NCBI GenBank assembly: GCA_910591455.2
Contig: OU342816.1
Coordinates: forward strand, 14,264,638-14,328,637
Direction of reading: 5' to 3'
DNA from: Pholis gunnellus
Lineage: Eukaryota; Chordata; Actinopteri; Perciformes; Pholidae
DNA length: 64,000 bases
Made by a program: the position numbers and the translations under genes. A model generated the notes under the pieces. That model searched no databases and had not been told where the DNA came from. It saw nothing but the letters and a program-made list of their open reading frames with translations. Positions 32,521 through 45,800 of the stretch are shown one piece after another; the stretch's first letter is position 1, and every line of letters begins with the position of its first letter.

Positions 32521-35500
32521 ATTTGTATTAAAAAAAAAAAAATTTATAATGCCCTCTTATCAGAGGTGGGTGTCCTAACTCTATTCAAACATTTCCTAAC
32601 TTTAGCCTCTAACTAACGTTCCGTTACCACTCAGATAATGCCCCCTTCCTCTCTTGCCCTCGCCCTGCCTTGGCTCTAAGAGCTTTGGCTTCGGGCATTA
32701 TGGGTGCTGGAGCTAACGGCTTGAATTGTTACAGCTCCGGACTCCCTCCACCACACTAATGAACTTCATGGGATGCTGGTTGGGAAAAGTCCTCCACCTC
32801 TAAAGAGCCCTCTGTGGCATAGGTGCATTACGCTTCTGTGTAATGTAATGGTACATGCAGTGGCAGATGGTTTTGTTGGGTATTCGGACATGTTTGCTTC
32901 CAGTTGGACATGATGGGGAGCTTATGCTAACAGCCAGCTAAACACACACACACACTCCCTGAAGCTGAGCTGGTTTTAACGGCTGACTGTTTTCATGCAT
33001 TTCCCATTAGGCTATAGTCAAACCTCATGGGATGTGTCGGATGCCAGAAGGTAACCGTGGTTGGGCCTTTGATAAAATAACGAGCTGCTATGATTTTATT
33101 GCAAATCCAGCAGCAGATACTCTTTTTTTTGTTTTCATATAAATGGAACAGCTTTTTGGAAAAACATGTCTTTTTTTGGGGAGAAAAAAAAAATATTTTG
33201 TGAAAAATTGAGATAAATATTGACTTTTTCTTCAAGGTTACCCTGATGCCCTGTTTGAGTGCAACTGTCAAACTGTTTCTTAGAACCTTGTCTCAACAGT
33301 CAATGATAGGCTGATCACAGTTTGAGCTGACCTTGGATTTAGACCAATGGCTTCCAAGTCCAACACCAGAGCCTTGTTTGACATATTTTGACGAAAGGTG
33401 AACTGAGTAAAGACTTTATTTAGATTCTACTCTTAAAAAGCTTTATTTATACCATGCTACCTAGCGAGGTTGTTAGCTTTTATGAGCTGTTGTCAAATTT
33501 AAAAAAAAGTCTATGCATTTTGATTGGCGTTGTCACACTCAATAAAAACTATAATCTCAACTAAATGGAAAGCAGGCAAGGCAGGCGAGCACTATATCAT
33601 GTTGACAATTGCTAATGAATATTCCAGGTGCCAGAAAGGCAGAGTGTGGAGCTTTACTGCCTCCTAGATGATGTGAAACAAGACCCCAGGTAGAGGATTT
33701 ACACTAAACATCATAAACAGCCGTTCACTTTCCTCTATATTCCACAGCATATTAAAAACTACTTTGAGTTTATCAAAAGCACCAACTTTTTTCTTGCCTT
33801 GAAAAAGAAGTGAATGCCTCTGGTGGTTCACAGACAAAAGCATTGTCACGGCATCTGGATTACACCATTTCACAGCAGGTCTCACTTTTTTTGAGGAAGA
33901 AAAGAGAGAAAGCTGGAGTATAAATACAAAGAACATTGCCTGTATTGCAAAGAATCCTGCTGATGCCTTCTTCTCCGGATTGCTCAGCAGCTTCCTCAGT
34001 TTCCAGTGTGGGGTGTGGGGAGTAACGAGGAGAGCGGACTCCCTCATGATCAATTACTTTACTTGTCAATTTCGCAACACCACCAAACTTCTTGCCAATG
34101 ACCTTTCACCCTGGAACATCGGCTCCCGTACTCGTTTTTTGCTTTGCCAGCAGTGTTCCCTTTAAGCTGCTGTTGCACACATTTGGACCACCAGATGGCC
34201 ATTCATCTTAAAAAAAACCTTGTCTTTTGTTGGTGTTCCTGATAAAGTAGATACTGTGTGTAATTTGTTGAGACTGCTAAGCAGTGTGTTCAGTAGTTAT
34301 TTGTGTTTGCTCAAGGCACTGTTTTAGAAAGCCTATGGCAAAAGCAAACTATCTTAATAAAAATATTGCATGCAGAATATCAAGAACTGTAGGCTGTAAC
34401 CTCAGAAGGGTCCGGCATCTAAAGGGAAATTCAGTTGTTTTATGTTACTTTCGTCGTATGCTACAGAATGCAGAACGCTGTTTAACCAGGGCTATAGAGA
34501 ACTGATTTTGTTGTTGAAATGACAGGGTTATAACTCATGTTGTTTGCCTGAAGAGAGGCCATTATAATCCTGCGCTTAGACTTCCCTTCTTGAAATCTCT
34601 ACAGCTGATTGAATTGTAAACATGACCTATAAGATTAATGGCTCAGTCTATAAAAATAAGACCCGTGTAGGAAAAATAATAGATTTCCTTGAAACAAAAC
34701 TGTGCAGTTATGCTGTCCTTGCCTCGGTGAGCTTTCCAAATATTAGGTGTGACCGAATGAAACGGTCTAAATTTGTTTGCGTTCAGGTTTTCTACAGGCT
34801 CTCCTGAGATTAGTGGTTTGGTCTTTTAAATAAATATACCTTCCTTGTCTTTAAATCACTGCCTCGGCATATGGCTTAATCATACCTCTGCCTTTAATCA
34901 TCATCACTCTTGTTAACTAAAACTATCCCTGAAACCCTTTTCTCAGGCTGCCTTAATTAATGCCGATTGGTTGCATTGTCCAGGACAAACTATATGTGGC
35001 AGGGCTCAACAAAGATGGATGAGTTCATTTATCAAGCCTCATGTTTTGCTAACACTGTGTGGCCGAGTGCCCAGCAGCCCACGTAGCGTCTCCAGGTCAG
35101 TTTAACCTTGAGCACAGGGGGTGTATCAGTACTATAAGCAGCTGTAACCCTGCCAAGAGGCAGGGGCACCTTTCACTGGCTGCACTACAATAAGCAGTCA
35201 TCGTCAGGGAGATAAAATTGTTTTTAAATGAAAATGCCCTTAGCCGGAAAGCTACAGCTAAGGTCTTCTCGTTGCAGTGGCAGATGCAAAATATTTGTAC
35301 CATAGCTAACATGGCACAGCTTTACGTTACGTTGTGCTACTAAAGCTAGATCATTGTTCTTTACCTAAAGCCGCATATCTGTAGGATACATCACATGAGG
35401 TTCCTTGCTCTTGTACTGCCACCAGCAGGGCCTTAGGGTGAGGATGTTGGTTCACCTATCCGTCATGTTGATTTAGAGCAACATATTTTGAGAACTAGGG

Positions 35501-36200
35501 GGCAGTTTTCAGTGACTTTGATTTGCTTTTTATAGTTCCAAGAGGATGTTGACCCCCAGACCTTTCTCAGCCATCATTTGGCCAAACATATCGACTTTAG
35601 TAAGGCGTCATGCATTAATGCCCTTGCCTGGGTCCAGACCTTTGAATCCGTCCACCGAGTTCCCGTTGACTGATTCGTCTGGCACTGTGACATGAAACAG
35701 CGGTTACTAGTTTAAAAAGTGCAGCGGGGGCACTAGAGATTAGCAAATCAGCGCCAGGTTTAACGTTATTGTCAAGCTGTTAAGCGTGCGCCGCAGAAGG
35801 CATGTCTTCTCAATAGCAGCCAACATTGGAGTTTGTTTTTACTTTGCAACGCACCGATCTTAAAACCCCAGCACAACTAGTGGCTACACATAAATGTTGA
35901 TGATTCAAGTGGATCTGTTGGTCTTGGTGATTATTTTATTTCTCACCGATAGCAGACCCACGTTAACCAACTATTGACCATTAATAAGGGTTTACTGACA
36001 AGATTAGTGCTTTGCATGCAGGGGTGCGGTGGTCGAAGTGCCGACAAGCAGCCCAGCTGCGACGATAACCAGTGCCAGCTGCAGTGTATGCGCAAAACAG
36101 GCAACGTTATAGCTGTGGAAGTAACAGTGCAGTGTATGCAGTGCTACAAAAAGGGATCTGACCATGTGAGTTTTGCTCAGATCTTTTTATATTAGATTAT
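32521..36200. other. non-coding, nothing certain
   Basis: Contains a short (CA)n at 32942-32955 and A/T runs at 32529-32540 and 33121-33190. The longest frame is 129 codons on the minus strand (33664-34053) without domain signature. 34840-35080 is rich in TTAATT cores (GCCTTAATTAATGCCG, GGCTTAATCAT, CCTTTAATCATC) and may be regulatory. 35640-36190 has CpG-richer text that may belong to the repeat fragment that follows. Confidence 0.45.
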
Positions 36201-36204
36201 TTAT

Positions 36205-36290
36205 TTATTTTACTGTTTAAGGGATAGCATTAATCGGTCAAAATTATAATTGTCATTTAACGGTTAAACGGTTAATTTTGAACATAGTTG
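36205..36290. repeat. possible hAT-like repeat fragment (CGGTTAA type)
   Basis: GGGATAGCATTAATCGGTCA and TTTAACGGTTAAACGGTTAA resemble the ends of fish elements built of AATCGGTTAA units. The CGGTTAA word is repeated with small changes. Evidence is weak; adjacent CpG-rich sequence upstream could be the body of the same insertion. Confidence 0.3.
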
Positions 36291-39200
36291 GTGTGTAGTG
36301 ATTGGTGTGTAAAATGGCATCCCCCTCCCCCCATGATAAGTTTGATGGAAGGCAATGTCTGAAGATAGTAATTGAGTTGACAATTCTGTCTGATATCAGG
36401 CAAGCAATGCACTGCATCGGCTCATCAATATGCACATTTTTGGTAGAATACTTGTCTCACACTTACTTAAATTGGACTTTCTGAATTGTTTTCTTCTATT
36501 TGACACAATACCATTTCCAGTTGGAAAACTAATAGTGTGTTTCACACTGGAAGTGCAAATCGCTCCTCAAAACTAACAGTAAATAAATGGACCCTTGACA
36601 AAATGTATTTACAAAACCTTTATAGTAGGAGAAACAATTGTTTTTTGGGTTCTCTGAATAAAAAAAAAATGAAGATAACCATATCCATGTTAACCATTAT
36701 ACAGCCACAGTCCCTTTTTAAGACTGCAGAGACAGAAAATGTACCTTCAACAAGGCATTAATCATGAAGTCAGCAGCAGTATGGCAAGATGAATAAATCA
36801 AAGGCTGCTTTGGTTCCTACCCCCAAGTTTGGCACCAAAACAAGACCTACTCATCACACAGCGCTGCGACTTATAGCCCGCAGGCATGGTTGTGACATTT
36901 CTCAGTTTTAAGATACAGAGGAGAAAATGCTAATGAAGTGGCTGGATGGAAAATGTCAGCTTTTTGAGGAAATGCAGCTCTGTTTTGCGGCCTGTGCTTA
37001 TGTGTGCCGTCGTGTCATTTTTGGAGAGGCAGAAAAGTGACTACAGGCTGACTTTTGACTTTTTCTCCAGCCCCAGGGGCCACGGCAGAAACACAGAGCC
37101 CCAACAATGGCTGACTCTCTCTGCCTGGAAAGAGGTGGGGAGGTTGGGGGCGTTGGAAGGGGTGCTGGAGGGGTTTATCTTAGTCATGGTAATTGGTTTG
37201 CTGGTGTGGAAGTAGGATCATTCGAGAAAACCTCATTCAGTCTGACTCTCTCCCATTTATCTGTCTGGAAGGCTGCAGGGAGAAAGGGGAGAAGGATAGG
37301 GAGGGAGGGAGTGAAGGAGTGCTGCTGCAGAGGCATTTTCATACAAAGTGAGTGAGTATGTCTGAAGGCTCAATCTGATGCCAGCCTGAAATGAAGAATA
37401 CTTTTTTTTTTTTTTTTTGCATCCTACCAAACAGTGCTTACTCTTTATCCCTTGGCATTCCCGTATGATGCCTAATGCACCTGTTTGCATTCATGTGTGA
37501 TGGGGTTGGGTAAGACTTCAATATGACAGGGCAGGACAGCCACCATGAAATCATTTCTCAATTTCAGATTAGATTAATTGAAGGCGGAAATTGAGAAGCC
37601 CTTTTTTGGCCCGGCATTGTCTTTAAGCAGATTCCCAAAGTGCAGTACTGCATATTCTCAGGTTATCGGTACAGGTTTTATTAACTGGCGATGAGACTGA
37701 TGAAAAGACTTGTGTGAGGACTCTGGGCTCAAAGACTTATACTTGGCATTTAACATGTCTGTCCTATAACAATGTTGCTGAGGCAGCAGGGTCCAGCTGC
37801 ACAGATATCTCCCCAATCACACATCATCAGCTGGCTGTCCCAAGTTGCAACCACTGTGACCGAGTACTGAAACCACTGCAGAGATGCTGGAGCAGCTGAT
37901 CCCAAAAAATCTTTGTATCCACTTGTATTTAAAAAATCCCACATTGATCCCAGAATACATATTTTATTTCCCCACAAGATCTGTTATGAAAAGATAACTG
38001 CTTCTAAAGTGAGTAATGTAGACTATTTGTCCCTTTTTAAAGGATAACTTCGCTTTTTATTGTCTTTAGAACTGCAGTCTATTTTTTTTAATAGTTTGGC
38101 CATAATTTCTTTCAGTTATGATAAAACTATTCATCAAAGTAAGAACTGAGATCTGAAAACACGGTGACATCACTACAACAAATCATAGGTCGTAAACAAG
38201 CTGTAAGCATATGCTTAGTTAACACCACATGCCTTTAGCCCTGAAGTTAAAGCAGGAAGGTCTGTAAACTGTGATGGATGGCTACAATTGCCTTTAATTC
38301 ATCCATATTTCTTTAATCACAGCAAATTACTTTTTTAGTCCATTTTTGCGGTAACTCAAAGATAGGCAAACCTGTAACAATTATACCCAAGTTCAAATAC
38401 TGTTTATCAGAATTGTTAACCTACTGGATCAGTATGTTTTGGGATGTTTGCTTGATTGACTGAGCCGCTACGCTGGTTGCCTCTTGCATTCAATGTCAGC
38501 TCCAGCTCCATCTCTTTGCCCAAATTTGAATTTTCTGGCTCCAGTTCAAATCAAAGAGTGCTCTGTTACCTATTGAAGATGGGATTTGGATCAAGACATT
38601 GACTCTTTCATTGAAATGGTGTTGTGGAGTCAGTATGTAGGCTCATTTTTTCGATAGTCTTATATTTTCATGTTATGTGTTTCATTGTGTTCCTTCGCCT
38701 TCCATGTGGTAAACCCTAATCCCGGCTGCAAAACATTCAGGTCCATTCGCTTGTTTAAAAAAGGGGAATGGACTCACAAGTAGTTTTCTTTTAATATTTT
38801 CATCCTCTGATTCTTTAAATCCACATCGTAGCTGTATTTGAAGAGGACAGATCAACATTTTTGGGAATCGAATCCTGGTTAGGAGTGAACATGGTTTTCG
38901 TATAACTTCTCCAAGTACAATGGCTAAACTGCATATTGATTCAAAATGTATTCTGAACATGCTAGTGGTGAGTAAACCTTGAAAGCAATAGCTGGAAAGC
39001 TGTATTTAGTGAGCGAAATGTACCTCTCAAATGTCTTTACCTCTGTGGCCCAGTTTCACAGGTGATCGGACACGTTCCTCAGGCCCACTGTCCCAACTCT
39101 GTCCAATTTCTTGATGTTGCTATCATTCAGCTTTGGCCCCCCTGCAATTTGTTCTCCTGGCCCCAATCTCTCTTCATGTTCTGCCTATTTGATTTATTTA

Positions 39201-40118
39201 TTCATTTATTTCACAGTTATGTCATTGTTAAACTTCTCCATTTTTGAATGGAGTGGGGACTTTCCACACGGCACACAAGCGAGTCTTGTGAGGGTCCCTG
39301 CACAGAGATGAATGATATTGGAAGCGAAGGGGGAAGTCACCGCTGGGCTTTCTGTCTCAGGTTTTAAGACCTGTACCATGCTAGTTGCTAGGGTGACAAC
39401 TAGACTCCCACAGCGATGCATCATCAAGCCTAACAGCGAGTGTGATGGAGAGGAGAGAAATTGGAGTAGCAGATTTATTCATTTTTCATCCCAAGTAATT
39501 TGTGCCTCTCCTTATGAAAAAAAAACCCACAGCAGCTCTACATGATCAACATTAAGAGCATAGAACAACAAATATATCAATATTGCAGAAAAAAACATTC
39601 TCAGTTTCTACACATTATTGGTTTCTTCTTAAAGACAGAGCCTAACAATGGTAATGGTTTTCTTTCCAACTCTGTGGACCAGAGCAAGATATTTAATATT
39701 TGACAGCAACACTCTCAGAGAAAAACTATGCAATTGTGCAGCAGTAATACAAACATCAAATGGACATACTGATATGAAATGTACTATGCACAGAAGGGAA
39801 TGAACTCCTAATGGAGGATATTTCAGTCCCACTACTGGCAAAGCTTTAAGACTGACAACCAACCCTTACCCTAATTATACACCAATCACAGCTGGACTAG
39901 AACTCTGAACAGCTGTCCGGGTGTAATACATGAGTAAGTGCCTCAACATATTTGCCAGACATCGGTTATCTGCTTTTGTGTAGTTTTTGTAGGCACACAG
40001 CGGCACAGACCATAACGTCTTAACCACAGACCCACATCATGTCGTCAGTGTGGAAGTTCTTCAGCACGAGTGAAGAAGAAGTACATCTCGGAATTTGTCA
40101 CAAATGCTAATCCAAAAA
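36291..40118. other. non-coding, nothing recognised as a gene
   Basis: An A run lies at 36660-36668 and a T run at 37401-37418. 37130-37320 is G-rich on the plus strand (see G-quadruplex candidate). 38035-38330 begins AAAGGATAACTTCGCTTTTT and may be an old repeat of unknown class. 39381-39403 holds a 7-bp inverted repeat. Frames of up to 92 codons show no coding features. Confidence 0.45.
37137..37173 (+). other. G-quadruplex-capable tract
   Basis: Four runs of at least four G (37137-37140, 37146-37150, 37159-37162, 37170-37173) separated by 5, 8 and 7 nt. Fits a relaxed-loop G-quadruplex pattern. Another G-rich patch lies at 37276-37309. Confidence 0.55.
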
Positions 40119-40140
40119 AAGGCCGTGGAGGAACGGCCTT
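40119..40140. other. GC-rich 8-bp hairpin
   Basis: AAGGCCGT and ACGGCCTT are exact inverted arms with a 6-nt loop, flanked by A runs on both sides. It resembles a bacterial terminator only by accident in this context. Confidence 0.7.
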
Positions 40141-40240
40141 AAAAACCATTTGGAAGAAATAATTCAATCAGGCACTTATTATATTGATTTAATTCCCATG
40201 AATGCTGCTCACATTCATTACAGTGACAGACCTCAGACCA

Positions 40241-40285
40241 CGGAAGTTGCGCTGACGGAAGTTGCGCTGACGGAAGTTGCGCTGA
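40241..40285. repeat. 15-bp tandem repeat, three exact copies
   Basis: CGGAAGTTGCGCTGA is repeated three times without change (40241-40255, 40256-40270, 40271-40285). The unit length is divisible by three, so an overlapping plus-strand frame reads it as TEVAL repeats; no protein family is recognised. Exact identity suggests recent slippage. Each copy contains CGGAAGT, an ETS-type core. Confidence 0.95.
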
Positions 40286-42685
40286 CTTGCATTATGATGC
40301 GTTTCGAGCTCTATTCAGTAAAATTGAGTATCGGAAGGAGTTAAATTATAATGCCATCATGAGGTTGTGTGGTTATATGCAGCTAACCACTAAAGACAAT
40401 AACAAAGTAAAAATCTAACATTTAGATTGTTTGATGGATTACTTTTTAGGATGGTGGTGAAAACAAGTTAGTCTGGAGCCTTGCTGTCATTTAGAATTGG
40501 CAAAAATCGGACTTTAAAAATACAGAAAACAGAAATGATCAAGAATATTGCAACCGGTGCATCACCAGTTCCAAGCCTTGTTGACTTCTGTAGGGCGTTA
40601 CTTGAGCTTGCACTAGACAGCAGTTAAAGAGCAGTAATAACTATTATCAGTGCCCGTTTCTACAGTGTTGTTTTCTTTCCTCGACAGTAGTATTGTATTG
40701 TGGTGAAAACTGCAATCTCTAGGGGCCACTAGCTGACATTTGTGGATTTATTTTTTTTGGTGTCAGCATATTGCTGCAAAATGTTCCTCTTTATTGCAGA
40801 GAAAATATGCAGAAATAATCCAAAGCTCTTTATTAAAGGGAGCGATTGAAAAACGCCCATTTGTGAGCTGAAAAGCTGTCATGAAGCTATGATCCAGGAG
40901 CAAGTCAACACTCCAAAGCTATACATTATGCATTGCGTTGCTCGGGCCTATACTCTCACAGATTTTGATGCATCAGCAACACTGCCTTCTGTGATCTCGA
41001 ACTCTTGTCCATCACTCCTGCTATTCATAGAGCCCATTAATGATTTATTGAATAACAAATCGTGAGTAATGGGACCCTAATCCGTCATCCTATTGCTGTA
41101 ATGCTCATGGCTTCAAAGATGCTCTCTTTATTTAAACTCCAAGATTACCAAATTGAATTTTTTAAATTACTAATAGATTAATTCAATTTGATTTCTAGGG
41201 AATGGAACGTGGTTCGAAAGCAGGTGGAGGCAAGCTGACCTCTTTGAAGTCATACTTGCTTTTACACAATGATGCACACAAACCCATCTTCCCGTATTCT
41301 GTTGGTATTCCTGTCAAGTGCAGCTGTATGACTCTCACTTGAATTAGTCTTACCATTCAGTTTGGTGCTGTGGACGTGTTTTGGAGATGCCACGACAGTT
41401 ACAGAGAGCTGCAGTGCAGTGGAGGCTTCTGCTTTTAATAATAGCAGACAGATTAAACCTTTTATTTCTCGCATTCTTGGATCAATCCATAAAACCAGAT
41501 GGCCTGTGAAGGGGTATTGTATGTGCAGTGGGGAAAAGCAATATCATTCATATTATTTTAATTGGTTCCCCAGGGGCACTTGATGATGTGAAAAAGACGA
41601 GCTCTAAAGCAAGAGCTAATTTGAAATAAGCTTTTTCCCACTATTTTTGAATGAAAACATATTACGTAAGTACACTGGAAAGAAATTGCAGCTACAGTGT
41701 GTATAAGTGAGAGTGAGCTACATTAGCCATTTAACTTTACGCAACAGATGCAAATCAGCTCTCATCAGCATATTCTCCACTGTAGAGGTGAGTTAGTGTA
41801 ATGACAATCCAAAGTGGAGCTGACATGGAACAGAACCTTGGCTTTGGAAGGATTGTACTAGTTTTTAAAGGTTTTAGGAGTATTTTAATCTAAGGTTAGG
41901 GTTTAACATCAGTTAAATCAGGGTTTAACAATTAATAAATACAGCCTGTTGCACAATTCAAAATGTTAATCCAAGTTTAAACCTAAATTAAGTGGAATTT
42001 AATCAACATGGATATACTTACTTAGCCAAATTGAAATGTATAAATGAATGTGAGGGCTTTCAGGATCTAGCAAGTAAAGTTCCTTTACAAAATGTTAGAT
42101 TGTTTGCTACCTAGCTAGCTAAAAAAAATATTTTTTTCACAGAAATTAACAAAGGGACTGCATGTTGATCCAATCTTCTTGTTCAGCTAACTGTTCAGTT
42201 AATTAGCGTTCAAAAACTGTCGAAACAATCCAATACAAATTCTGAACTCAACCACTTGGTGTGCAAAAGGCAGTGTTGTGATGAAAAGTTGACTTAATAC
42301 TGACATAGATAAGCTCAGACATACACCACTGGTGTGGTCCTTTTTATATACATTGTTCCACACTGCATCCTTGTGTTGTGTGAATGCATCTGGCATCAAC
42401 ATTTCAATATAACAGGCCATGGCACATAAACAAGCAAGCTGTTGCAGTCTTTGGAGTTTGCTGTCTTTTTAAACGGTACAGATGATATTGGAGCCACCGT
42501 ATGCTGGAGCTTACACATGACTGTGTGGGATGGCTTGCACCGACCACTTCAATCAGCCATACACCAACATATTGGATTTTTTGGCTTTAGAATTTAGTAG
42601 ATAACCAAACATTTACTAACATGGTTCCAACTGCAGGGACAGCAGCAGATATTGTGGCACTTGTGGTCGGAGAACACATCGAATT
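40286..42685. other. non-coding, repeat-poor
   Basis: No gene. 40800-41230 is listed as a candidate regulatory element, and 41360-41600 looks similar (stop-poor on both strands, no repeats). Confidence 0.45.
40800..41230. promoter_or_regulatory. candidate conserved non-coding element
   Basis: Repeat-free with many homeodomain-type cores: CCCATTAATGATTTATTGAA, CCCTAATCCG, AATTACTAATAG, GATTAATTCAATTTG. It ends in a perfect 10-bp inverted repeat (41150-41159 and 41180-41189). Enhancer-like by motif density; no comparative evidence. Confidence 0.35.
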
Positions 42686-42841
42686 TGATGCCTGATGGGC
42701 AGGTGGCACCTTGCATGGTAACCCCTGCCATCAGTGTATGAATGGGAGTGAATGGGTGAATGACGACATGTAGTGTTAAAGCGCTTTGAGTGGTTCGAAA
42801 GACTAGAAAAGCGCAATACAAGTGCAGTGCATTTACCATAT
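42686..42841 (+). repeat. dispersed repeat family A, copy 3 (3' part)
   Basis: CTGATGGGCAGGTGGCACCT, then TGCCATCAGTGTATGAATGG, GTGAATGACGACATGTAG, AAAGCGCTTTGAGTGGTTCG and AAGACTAGAAAAGCGC, ending near GTGCATTTACCAT. The first 20-mer is identical to copy 1. The AAAGCGCTTTGAGTGG...AAAAGCGC..ACAAGTGCAG ending is the standard 3' end of this very abundant fish repeat. Confidence 0.8.
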
Positions 42842-45800
42842 ATCCGGCTCTTCTCCAGACGTTCATGCAATTGACTCATTTTCTGGCTGGTTTTGTGGAT
42901 TTGGAGCTAGTCATGGTCAAACGTTGTGTAACAGTGATATTTGAGGTTGAAAGGAGATAAATGTTTTTACAGCGGTAAAAACCTGTGAAGCTAACATTAG
43001 CAGAGTACTTTCCTCTGACAGCTTGATGGGGTGGCAGTAGGGGGCGGGGCCTGATGCAGTTGGCGTGTACCACGCTTAAATGCACTTAATGCAAATTGCT
43101 TTGCATGCAGTCTGATGTTTTCAGCCTCCGAGTCAAAGAGTCTGACTGCCTTAAGGTTTAAGAAGTGTGCAGATGGTTATGAGACTCATGCTTGCTGTAA
43201 TCCCCAGGTTATGGAACATAGTTGCGTGATTAATTAATAAGCTCCACCAGGCTGAAGGTATGCTGTGGTTTTGGAGCCAGGAAAATGTCCCTAACTCCCC
43301 ACTCACAGCAGGACTGTTCCAAAGGAGCTGGGAAAAGTGCAGTAGAACCTAACCTAACACCCACAAATAAACAATCAAACCGTGTGTCACCAGGAATGAA
43401 TAAGTAGCCTTTATTAAGGATTTGTGCATCCGAATAAATGATTCAAATATGTGCAGGAGAGTCTGAAGATGCGCTTTGCATAAAACCATCCTTGCTACTG
43501 ATTCCGCCTGCAGGAGCTGGCACTGTGTTGGGTTCTGGGTAACAGGACAGCTTCCAAATCCCCCCTCAGCTTTGTGAGACATGTAGAAAAGATTCTTTTT
43601 TTTTTTTTTTTTACAGTTCACACTCTGTGGTACAATCTGTGACACCTTCATCCAGTTCTACTTACTGTACAATAAACACTGTGACACTAAACAAGTTCTA
43701 TCTTATACAGAAAGAAAGATTCTAGACCCTAAACGGCTACAACATTTGCATTTCATTTCCAGCAGCAATCGTTCTTAATCATAATGCAGCTTCATGCAAA
43801 CACAGATTATTTTACTTTTTCATTCATGCATTACATTTATTAAACTGCTATTGTGCCCTTAAAAGAATGAGTCAACTCTATGTTTAGCATCCCAATGTTC
43901 TCTTACTACATATCCCTTTAAGGGCTGATCAGACACTCATGGCACTTTTAGGTGGTGGTCTATTGTGATTTGAGCACTTTATTAATGTGACATTTTATAT
44001 TTGGACTGGTCACTTCAGTGTTTCCTACTAAACATTTGCTCCAACACTTTATTAATGGAACGCTTTCTGTTAAAAACATTGCATCCACGTTTGCCAACAG
44101 CATAATACTTTAGCCGTTAATGGTGTTAGACTGCAGTTAGAGGGAGGAATGTTCCTCAGAATACACAATGCTCTATTTGGTTTTCTGTGGTCATAAAATG
44201 CTTGGTGGTTCATTTGTTGCACCTTTTAAGATGGACGTGCCAAGTTTTTCGGAATGTACAAACTGTTTTCTTGAACTGCTTTTGTTGCTAAATCTAGTAT
44301 TCAATCAACATCTTTCATTATATATTCATAGTGACGGTTGCTGTTGTGGCCTTTTTTTTTTTTTGCACTGGCTTTCCCATGTGACACTATTCTTCTAATC
44401 CTGTGCAGTTATTTACGAGTATAAAAGAAGTTTAAATATTAGAATTGTTCAGTATGTTTCTTAGTGTAAGTGTTTGCTCACTGGCATGTGATGACAACTG
44501 AGATAATGTTTGAAGTCATACTGATTTTGACAAGAAAGGGTATCGGAAGTCAAGATCTCCGTATATTTCCTGTGCCCTAATAACCCTTCACAGAGTTATA
44601 TGCAATAGTGCAACCACCACATCTTAGTCATTAGCATTTATTCATGCAGATACTGCTGCCTATTACCTATACTGTTTTCTCTAAAATAAGAACTATTTGA
44701 CTTTACAGTTCAATACAATTAGTGTCATTTACCTCTTTTAAAATTAGAAAAGTAGGGGAGGAAACGAAGCGGAGCATCAGGCAATCATGGCAGTTTGCGG
44801 AAGCTATGAGGATAGACAGATAGTTAATTGTGACGGATACATAGAAATATTTTGAGTGATGATACGTTCTGCAGTGAATAACTTAAATCTCGTTTCAGTG
44901 CAATGTTTGAAGTAAGTCAACTTCTTAATTTGTCAAAACGACACTTTTTCTGGTTTCTTTGGGCACTTAGACATCTCGCTCAATCACTTCTAAGTGTTTA
45001 CATCCTGTTCTGAATGGCCACTCTGGAAGAGGGGGCGTAAAGCCTGACATCAGAGCCTCCTCCTGACTTTCTCCCACTGCCTTCCTGATCTCCTTCCAAA
45101 AAGGTTCCATCAATACATTCACTGAGTGAACTACCACTCAAGGTCAGAGCATCAGTGCTGCATTGAAACAACAAAATGAAATACTACTTCAGGATCTTCA
45201 AAGATAATGCACGCCAGGTCTGGGGTCCAGGAGAGAGGGATGAACACCGGGATAGCAGCACCAGATCTTAAGCCTACCTGATATAGTTCTAAGGATTTCT
45301 TGCTCACTTCTGACCGTATGCGCTTTGGCATTCAATGGAAGTTGTTTTCCATGGTTTTTATCTCTGCGGAACGATGAATGTGGAGATAATGCAACACTAC
45401 TGTATGTCCACAGACTTAGCTGTTAGCGCTGTTTAACCACACGTGTGTTGAACTAGTTTGCAGATGTGCAATACCGATCAGGCAGGATGTACGGATCTGG
45501 TAGTGAGTGACACGTGTTTTTGTTCCTTATTGAAATACAATATTTATACAAAACTGGAAATCAAAGAACAAAACCAGCAATACTATAGAAACTAAAGATG
45601 AACCAAATCATTGGAAACCTCTGATCAGCAAAACTAGGATTGAATGACAAAAATGAGGCTAAACCTGTTTTTAAGTTTTTCATTTTTCACAGCCTTTGAT
45701 GCTGCTTTAGTTTTTATGTTGAAGAAAAAAATTGGCCCCAGAACAGGTTTAAAGAAAATGAGGGGAATTTAACTATTCTTTTAATTCTGTTTTATGAGCC

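Noticed and set aside
33664..34053. 129-codon minus-strand frame
   Set aside because: Low-complexity hydrophobic/Phe-Ser runs, no family, no splice context.
40119..40140. Rho-independent terminator
   Set aside because: Hairpin with T/A flanks fits the shape, but the window is vertebrate nuclear DNA with no bacterial genes.
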